NCBI GenBank assembly: GCA_050299555.1
Contig: JBNKWA010000091.1
Span: forward strand, 1 to 31,818
DNA length: 31,818 nucleotides
Direction of reading: 5' to 3'
Source: JBNKWA01 sp050299555
GTDB lineage: Bacteria; Pseudomonadota; Alphaproteobacteria; Rhodobacterales; Rhodobacteraceae
Part shown: in pieces, positions 26,516 through 31,818 of the stretch
Layout of the letters: the number at the start of each line of letters is the position of its first letter
How positions within the stretch are numbered: position 1 is the stretch's first letter
The notes under the pieces: model-generated
What the model was told of the DNA's origin: nothing
Databases searched by the model: none
Seen by the model: only the letters and a program-made list of their open reading frames with translations
Made by a program: the position numbers and the translations under genes

Positions 26516-28648
26516 CTACCCCCCCGGCCGGCAGCGCGCCGCCGGGCGGTCGGTCCGCCCCGAACCGCCGAGCCCGGCCAGGCTTACGGTCAGGCCGATA
26601 TCGGTCGAAGGCGGCACATTGCCCGATGTTGTAAACCGGCGCGCTACCGAAAAATCAACCTCGATGCATTCGTTGCTGTAGATCAGGCCGCCGCGGGCAT
26701 AGGTGCTGCTGTCGCCGGCGATGTCGTAGTCCCAGCGCAGGCTCGCCTCCCAATTGTCGGCGACGCGATAGGTGGTGTCGATGGAAACCTCGTTGCGCTG
26801 CGGGACGATGCCCAGCGCCGGGTTGGAATCGTCCCCGGCGAGGTAGAGCAGCCCGGCGCTCAGATCCAGCCGCCCGCGCTCCAGCGCCAGCTCCAGCTCG
26901 GAGCGCTTGAAGCGAAAGTTGTCGTCGAACTGGACCCGGCTGATCACCTCCAGTTCCGGCGGCAGGGCAAAGCTGGCCGCGGCGACAAAGTCCGACCGGG
27001 TGCCGGAAAGGCCGGTGCCCGGCGCGAACTCGTCGTTGGGGTCGCGGCGGATCACCTGACCGACGGTCAGCCCGAAGTTCCACCCCGCCGGATCGTACCG
27101 GGTGTAATTGACGCCGATATTGGCCCTCAGCCCCGATTCCTGCCGGTCCTGACCGGGAAACCGGTTCAGTGCGAAAAGGTTGGTCTCGTCCAGTTCCGGC
27201 AGCAGGCTGTCCTCGTTGGGAATGCCGCTGTCATCGCTGCGCCGCGACCAGATCACCTGAGCCACCGGCTCGATCACATGCAGCGCCGGTCCGTCGTTCT
27301 TCATCAGCGGAAAGCGCAGCTCGGCCCCGAGTGTCGGCGTGAACCGGCTTTCGGTGGCGCTGTCGAAGGCGGGATCGCTGCCGATATTGTAGAAGGTGGC
27401 CTCGCCGCGCCCGAAGGTGGCAAATTGCAGTCCGTTGGCAAAGACCTGGTCGCGGCGCCAGTCAAGCGCCGTGCCCAATCTCAGCACGTCGCGGCCGTCC
27501 TGCCGAACCAGCCCCAGGAGGCTGGCATCCAGCGTCAGCCGGCCGCCGAGCGGCCGCGCCTTCAGCACCCGGCGATAGGTGAACTCGGGCAGGATCAGCG
27601 GGTTCTCGGCATCGTCCTCGTCGGGGCGCAGGCTCTGAAAGCCCTGGATGCGGAACTCGGCGCGGTCCTTGTCGCGCACCCGGCTGGCGACGACGAAACT
27701 GGTCAGCCGGTCGTCCTCGGAATAGCCGAACTGGCGCAGGAAGGAATCGTCGCTGGCCAGGTCGAGCTGGAACTCGCCGACAAAGCCGCGCGGCAGCAGG
27801 CGCTGTCCCCGGGCCAGAATGAAGCCGCGGCCGAAGTCTCCGCCCAGCCCGTCGTCGAGCGCAAAGGCGCTGTCCACCTGCAGCCAGCCCCGGGCAAAGC
27901 GCCGGCGGTATTCGCTTTCCACGATCATCGCGCCCTTGCTGGTCACGAACGGCGTCACCGTCGCGTCGGCATGATCCCCGATGGCGATGTAATACGGCAC
28001 CTTGGCGCCCAGCCCGACGATGTCCGAGCTGGAGAAGTCCGGCGTCAGAAAGCCGCTGGCCCGGTCCACACTCGGGTCCGGAATGCGCAGCCGCGGCAGC
28101 CAGGCGACCGGCACGCCGAACAGGTCGAACCGGGCGTTCTCGAAACGGATCTGCCGCGCCTCGCTGTCGTGGATCACCCGTTCGGCCCGGATGCGCCAGA
28201 CCGGCACCGGGTTCTCGGCGCAGACCTGGCACGAGCTGCCCACCGCCCGGTAGAGCGACGTGTAGCGGCCCTCGCTGCGCCGCGCCTCCACCGCCGCGAT
28301 CTGGAACTGCTGCCCGATCAGAAGTCGCGCACCCTCGATCAGCCCTGTCGTCAGGTCAGGCGACAGCTCGGCCAGGCTGGCCAGCATCACCGACCCGTCG
28401 GGGGTCACCAGCCGCAGCGGCCCGGTGGCGCGGATCACCCCGGCCCGCGCGTCATAGACGATCGCTTCGGCGCTCAGCCGCCCGTCGCGGAAATAGACCT
28501 CAACCCGGCCCCTGGCGGTCAGAACCTGGGTCGCCGTCTGATAGGTGACGTCGTCGGCGAACAGCGCCAGCGGCGCTTCGTCGTCTTGTGCCCGCCCGGC
28601 CACCGGCCCCATCAGCGCCAGCAACAGCAGCAGCCAGAACGGCCGCAT
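26516..28648 (-). CDS. lptD: LPS-assembly outer-membrane translocon LptD
   Basis: A 710-residue outer-membrane beta-barrel that inserts lipopolysaccharide into the outer leaflet with LptE. A signal peptide (residues 1-20) is followed by an LptA/OstA-like beta-jellyroll domain (about 25-125; ADDVTYQTATQVLTARGRVE). After C140-QV-C143 comes the barrel-forming LptD domain, with LFGVPVAWLPRLRIPDPSV and SGFLTPDFSSSDIVGLGAKV, and many amphipathic strands to the C-terminus. Further cysteines are C661 and C706. It is shorter than E. coli LptD (784). Its ATG directly abuts the lptG stop, and GGAGG lies inside the end of lptG. No lptE is visible. Confidence 0.95.
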   Translation of the reverse strand: MRPFWLLLLLALMGPVAGRAQDDEAPLALFADDVTYQTATQVLTARGRVEVYFRDGRLSAEAIVYDARAGVIRATGPLRLVTPDGSVMLASLAELSPDLTTGLIEGARLLIGQQFQIAAVEARRSEGRYTSLYRAVGSSCQVCAENPVPVWRIRAERVIHDSEARQIRFENARFDLFGVPVAWLPRLRIPDPSVDRASGFLTPDFSSSDIVGLGAKVPYYIAIGDHADATVTPFVTSKGAMIVESEYRRRFARGWLQVDSAFALDDGLGGDFGRGFILARGQRLLPRGFVGEFQLDLASDDSFLRQFGYSEDDRLTSFVVASRVRDKDRAEFRIQGFQSLRPDEDDAENPLILPEFTYRRVLKARPLGGRLTLDASLLGLVRQDGRDVLRLGTALDWRRDQVFANGLQFATFGRGEATFYNIGSDPAFDSATESRFTPTLGAELRFPLMKNDGPALHVIEPVAQVIWSRRSDDSGIPNEDSLLPELDETNLFALNRFPGQDRQESGLRANIGVNYTRYDPAGWNFGLTVGQVIRRDPNDEFAPGTGLSGTRSDFVAAASFALPPELEVISRVQFDDNFRFKRSELELALERGRLDLSAGLLYLAGDDSNPALGIVPQRNEVSIDTTYRVADNWEASLRWDYDIAGDSSTYARGGLIYSNECIEVDFSVARRFTTSGNVPPSTDIGLTVSLAGLGGSGRTDRPAARCRPGG

Positions 28649-29749
28649 CTAGCCGTCCTCCAGATGCAAAAGCAGCCCGAAGGCCAGCATGATCGCCGCC
28701 ACCGGCGGGCTCCACGCCGCCAGCACCACCGGGATCGACCCCGCCGCGCCCAGCGATTCCGAGACGTCCTTGAAGAAGTAGAGCACGAACCCCGCCAGCA
28801 CCGCCGCCAGGATCATTACCCCGGTCTGCCCGAACCGTACATGGCGCATGGAAAAGCCGGCGCCGATCAGCACCATGGCGGCGAAAAGCACCGGCCTTGC
28901 CAGTTCCGACTGCAGGAACAGCCGGTGCCGCACGGCCGAGAAGCCGGCGTTCTCGAGCTGGCCGATGAATGCCGGCAACTGCCAGATCGGCACCCGGTCG
29001 GGCGGCGCGAAATTCTCCAGGATCTGGTCGCCGGTCAGCTCGGTGCGCAGGGTCAGCCGGTCCAGCTTCTCCGGCGGCGCCAGCGCCTCGGCGCCGGTGA
29101 CGCTCAGCGGCCAGCGGGTGACACCCTGCAGCTCCCACACCCGGTCGCCCAGCATGGCGCTGTCGGCCTCGATGCGTTCCACCAGCCGACCGTCCGGATC
29201 GAAGCGGTGCAGGCGCACGTTGCGCAGCTCGCGGCCGTTGGGGCTGACGCTGGCGGCCTGGATCACCGTCTGGCCTTCGTCGGTACCCTGGCGCAGCCAA
29301 AGGCTGTCACCGGCAAAGGCCAGCACGTCCGCGGGCGTGCCCCGCAACCGGTCCACCAGCCGGTCGGCGCGCTGGTCGGTGACCATGACCACGCTGTTGA
29401 AGACCACGACCGCAAACACCCCGAGGCCAAGCGCCAGCAGCACTGGCAGCCACAGCGCCCGGATCGCCGACACCCCGGCGGCGCGGATCACCACCAGCTC
29501 CGAGGATCGCGACAGGGCGAGAAACGAGGTCAGTGCCGCCAGCATCAGCACCAGCGGGAACGCCTGGGCGAGAATGCCGGGCGTTTCCAGCACGGTCAGC
29601 CGCAGAACCTCGCCGCCGGTGGCGTCGAAGCGGGCAAGCTGGCGCAGGTTCTCCACACCCGTGAACAGCGACACCAGACCCAGCACCACCGCCTGCACCA
29701 CCAGGATCGAGACGCCAAAGCGGCGCAGGACATAGAGCCACAGGGTCAT
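28649..29749 (-). CDS. lptG: LPS export ABC transporter permease LptG
   Basis: A 366-residue inner-membrane permease that, with LptF and the LptB ATPase dimer, lifts lipopolysaccharide out of the inner membrane towards LptC. It has membrane segments 1-3 within about residues 8-120 (one being LVLMLAALTSFLAL), a periplasmic jellyroll at about 125-270, and segments 4-6 at about 275-355. SSELVVIRAAGVSAIRAL is the cytoplasmic coupling helix that contacts LptB. I chose the ATG at 29749 because it gives the typical start MTLWLYVLRRFG and overlaps the lptF stop (ATGA). A longer frame from 29857 lies within lptF and has no family character. lptB is not in the window. Confidence 0.95.
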   Translation of the reverse strand: MTLWLYVLRRFGVSILVVQAVVLGLVSLFTGVENLRQLARFDATGGEVLRLTVLETPGILAQAFPLVLMLAALTSFLALSRSSELVVIRAAGVSAIRALWLPVLLALGLGVFAVVVFNSVVMVTDQRADRLVDRLRGTPADVLAFAGDSLWLRQGTDEGQTVIQAASVSPNGRELRNVRLHRFDPDGRLVERIEADSAMLGDRVWELQGVTRWPLSVTGAEALAPPEKLDRLTLRTELTGDQILENFAPPDRVPIWQLPAFIGQLENAGFSAVRHRLFLQSELARPVLFAAMVLIGAGFSMRHVRFGQTGVMILAAVLAGFVLYFFKDVSESLGAAGSIPVVLAAWSPPVAAIMLAFGLLLHLEDG

Positions 29750-30870
29750 GGTGTGACACCTTGCGGCGTCGGGCGGCGACGGGTCACCCCGGCCCTGAGC
29801 AGCATCAGCATCGACAGCGCGATCGCGCCGCCCGAGGGCAGATAGGCCAGCGGCCACAGCGCTGCCGTGGCGGCGACGACGCTTTTGGCGGCGATGCCAA
29901 GGCTGACCGTCACCACCGCGGCGGCGATGCCGGCAAAGACCCGGTCGCGAAAGCCGTGGCGGCGATAGCCGCCGGTCATCAGCGCGGCCAGCGCGATCAG
30001 CGGCAGGGCCAGCGCCTGCAGGCCGGCGGCGATCCGGTCATGCGCCTCGGCGATGAAGTCGCCGCGCTTGTAGCGCTGGCCATCGAGCATCTCGGCGGTG
30101 GGCGACAAGAGTGCGGCCATCCCGTATTCGGCCGGCTTCTTCTCCCGGTCGACCGGCAGCACCAGCAGGTCGCTCAAGTCGAACACGAACTCGTCGAACC
30201 GTACCTGGCTCAGGGCGCGGGTTTCGGTGTTGAAGGTCAGCGCCACGCCATCGGCCATCAGGATGCGCGCGTGCGTGGCGTCGCGAAAGAACAGCGCCCG
30301 TTCGGCCGAGTAGGTGACCGGGTGCATCTTGTCGCGCTGGTCATGCAGGAAGATGCCCGCCATCTCGCCGGCCGCGGCGGTATCGCGGATGTAAAGCGTC
30401 AGCCCCGGGGCCGGGTTCAGGAATTGCCCTTCAACCAGGATTGCATTGGCCAGCTCCGAGCGGATGTCGATGCGGCGCTCCTCCAGCCGGGCAGTGCCGA
30501 TGGGCGACAGCCAGACCGTGACGAAAAGGGTCAGCGCCGCCACCATCAGCCCGAAGATGGCCACCGGGCGGGCTAGCGACACGGGGCTCAGCCCCGAGGT
30601 CATCATCACCACCAGTTCCGACTCGGTGTAAAGCCGGTTCAGCACGAACAGTGCCGACGACAGGGCCGACAGCGGCAGCACCATGGCCAGCACCCGGGGC
30701 AGCAGCAGCACCGAGAACTCGGCGAAGACGGCAGCGGTCTCGCCGGAACTGATGACCGTGTCGATCAGCCGAATCGACTGGGTCAACCAGATCACGCCGG
30801 TGAAGATCAGGCTGAAGAAGCCCATCGCGCCCAGAAGCTGGGCGATGACGTAGCGGTCGAGCCTCTGCAT
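29746..30870 (-). CDS. lptF: LPS export ABC transporter permease LptF
   Basis: A 374-residue inner-membrane partner of LptG. It opens with MQRLDRYVIAQLLGAMGFFS. Membrane segments lie near residues 10-30, 55-78 and 100-122, then a periplasmic jellyroll (about 125-275), then three more segments to about 360. The coupling helix is TESELVVMMTSGLSP. It is the first gene of the minus-strand run lptF-lptG-lptD-surA-pdxA-rsmA, so its promoter probably drives all six. The start has a GGGAG-containing upstream sequence. It is divergent from pepA, as in E. coli. Confidence 0.95.
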   Translation of the reverse strand: MQRLDRYVIAQLLGAMGFFSLIFTGVIWLTQSIRLIDTVISSGETAAVFAEFSVLLLPRVLAMVLPLSALSSALFVLNRLYTESELVVMMTSGLSPVSLARPVAIFGLMVAALTLFVTVWLSPIGTARLEERRIDIRSELANAILVEGQFLNPAPGLTLYIRDTAAAGEMAGIFLHDQRDKMHPVTYSAERALFFRDATHARILMADGVALTFNTETRALSQVRFDEFVFDLSDLLVLPVDREKKPAEYGMAALLSPTAEMLDGQRYKRGDFIAEAHDRIAAGLQALALPLIALAALMTGGYRRHGFRDRVFAGIAAAVVTVSLGIAAKSVVAATAALWPLAYLPSGGAIALSMLMLLRAGVTRRRPTPQGVTP

Positions 30871-30984
30871 CCCTGTTCGCTCCCGCGCCCCTTCGCCTGA
30901 CCGGCGTATTGGCTTGCGCCGAACTGGTCAAGCGCGGGCAAAGCGGCTAATCAGGCCGCGTTCTTCTGACCTGGAGATTGCAAG
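30871..30984. promoter_or_regulatory. Divergent promoter region between lptF and pepA
   Basis: These 114 nt must drive the six-gene lpt operon to the left and pepA to the right. On the minus strand TTGACC (complement of 30926-30931) is a good -35 box; the -10 at 17 nt, TACGCC (complement of 30903-30908), is weak. For pepA, GGAG (30973-30976) is a good ribosome binding site 8 nt before the ATG. Confidence 0.4.
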
Positions 30985-31818
30985 ATGACCACCCCCCCGG
31001 AGATTGGCTTTCAGGCCGTCGACAGCGCCGGCATCGGCGCGCTTGAAGGCGCCATTGCCGTGCCCATGGCGCCCGATGGCGGGCTCGATCCCTCCGGGCG
31101 CCGGGTTGACCGGCTGACACGGGGGGCGCTGAAGCGGCTCGCCGCCAGCAAGGCCTTCGCCGATGCCAAGCCGGGCGATGCGCTGAAACTCGCCATGCCG
31201 GCGGGCCTGGCCGCCGAAGCGGTCATCGCGGTCAAGCTCGACCGCCGCGCCGATGCCGCGACGGCCCGCAAGGCCGGGGTGTCGCTGGCCAAGGCCCGCG
31301 GCAAGCTGGCGTTGACGGTGATCGCCGGCCGCCACCGCCGCGCGGTCGAGATCGCCTATGGCCTGGCGCTGCGCAGCTACGAGTTCGTCGACCACAAGAC
31401 CGGCGACAAGGCCCACCAGGAGGTCGGCCCCGTCACCTTCGAGGTGGGCGATCCCGAGGCGGCCGCGGCGGCCATGGCGCCGCTGGCGGCGGTGGCCGAG
31501 GCGGTGTTCTTCACCCGCGATCTGACCAACGAGCCGGCCAACGTGCTGACCACCACCGCCTTCGCCGACCGGCTGGAGGCGATGCGCGGCCTCGGGCTGG
31601 TGGTAAACGTGCTCGAGGAGGAGGATCTAGCGCGGCTGGGGATGAACACGCTCCTTGCGGTGGGGCAGGGCTCGGAAAGCCCCTCCAGGGTCGTCATCAT
31701 GGAATGGCAGGGCGGTGGCGACGAGGCGCCGCTGGCGCTGGTTGGCAAGGGCGTCGTCTTCGACACCGGCGGCATTTCGATCAAGCCCGCCGCCGGCATG
31801 GAGGAGATGACCATGGAC
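30985..31818 (+). CDS. pepA: Leucyl aminopeptidase (M17), partial
   Basis: The first 278 residues of a cytoplasmic M17 metallo-aminopeptidase, truncated by the window end. The N-terminal domain (about 1-165) is followed by the start of the catalytic domain, with TRDLTNEPANVLTT and LGMNTLLAVGQGS. The metal ligands K255 and D260 lie in GKGVVFDTGG, and the last codon in the window, D278, corresponds to the next ligand (spacing as in E. coli K270, D275, D293). Family members form hexamers of about 480-500 residues. The ATG at 30985 is supported by GGAG. It is divergent from lptF, as in many proteobacteria; E. coli PepA also acts as a DNA-binding protein, which cannot be judged here. Confidence 0.95.
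   Translation, partial: MTTPPEIGFQAVDSAGIGALEGAIAVPMAPDGGLDPSGRRVDRLTRGALKRLAASKAFADAKPGDALKLAMPAGLAAEAVIAVKLDRRADAATARKAGVSLAKARGKLALTVIAGRHRRAVEIAYGLALRSYEFVDHKTGDKAHQEVGPVTFEVGDPEAAAAAMAPLAAVAEAVFFTRDLTNEPANVLTTTAFADRLEAMRGLGLVVNVLEEEDLARLGMNTLLAVGQGSESPSRVVIMEWQGGGDEAPLALVGKGVVFDTGGISIKPAAGMEEMTMD

Noticed and set aside
26495..29845. Plus-strand open frame of 1116 codons opposite surA start, lptD and lptG
   Set aside because: Antisense shadow of well-supported Lpt genes with Gln/His/Arg-rich composition.
29750..29857. N-terminal extension of lptG
   Set aside because: The extension lies inside lptF in another frame; the ATG at 29749 gives the family start and an ATGA overlap.

Overview
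This is a GC-rich chromosomal window that looks like a member of the Rhodobacterales (Alphaproteobacteria). The reasons are the high GC content, the gene order (RodZ-like, ispG, DUF1499, prfA, prmC, DUF4167), the run lptF-lptG-lptD-surA-pdxA-rsmA, and a glg cluster with this content. No lineage assignment beyond that is supported. I see no insertion sequence, phage gene, CRISPR array, tRNA or rRNA. Almost the whole window reads as vertically inherited core or near-core genome.

Left part (1-14375): the N-terminal half of a periplasmic alpha-2-macroglobulin-family protein runs off the left edge on the minus strand. Divergent from it is a glycogen operon, glgP-glgB-glgC-glgA-glgX-pgm, which encodes every step between glucose-6-phosphate and branched glycogen in both directions. 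Pgm interconverts G6P and G1P, GlgC makes ADP-glucose, GlgA elongates, GlgB branches, GlgP phosphorolyses and GlgX debranches. The divergent region upstream of glgP holds two inverted repeats that look like regulator sites.

Middle part (14368-17284): an acetate kinase gene on the minus strand ends inside the last codons of pgm. Divergent from it are an XRE-type regulator and sdhE (succinate dehydrogenase flavinylation), overlapping by 4 nt, followed by a MarR-like winged-helix regulator. A 340-nt non-coding stretch with a 17-nt palindrome precedes the next operon.

Right-middle part (17285-23401): a RodZ-like membrane protein, ispG (isoprenoid precursor synthesis), a DUF1499 protein with a long acidic Pro/Glu tail, prfA (release factor 1), prmC (its methyltransferase) and a DUF4167 protein. 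The stretch from ispG to prmC is tightly packed, with 4-nt overlaps at DUF1499/prfA and prfA/prmC. The DUF4167 gene has its own 178-nt leader with a candidate promoter and a strong hairpin.

Right part (23418-31818): on the minus strand, lptF-lptG-lptD-surA-pdxA-rsmA, nearly all overlapping or abutting. It combines the LPS export permease, the outer-membrane LPS translocon, the chaperone for outer-membrane proteins, a pyridoxal phosphate biosynthesis enzyme and a 16S rRNA dimethyltransferase. Divergent from lptF is pepA (leucyl aminopeptidase), which runs off the right edge.

I did not find a clearly new multi-gene system. The best candidates for a second look are regulatory: the paired inverted repeats before glgP, the structured leader of the DUF4167 gene, the palindrome before the RodZ-like gene, and the translational coupling of an XRE regulator to sdhE.
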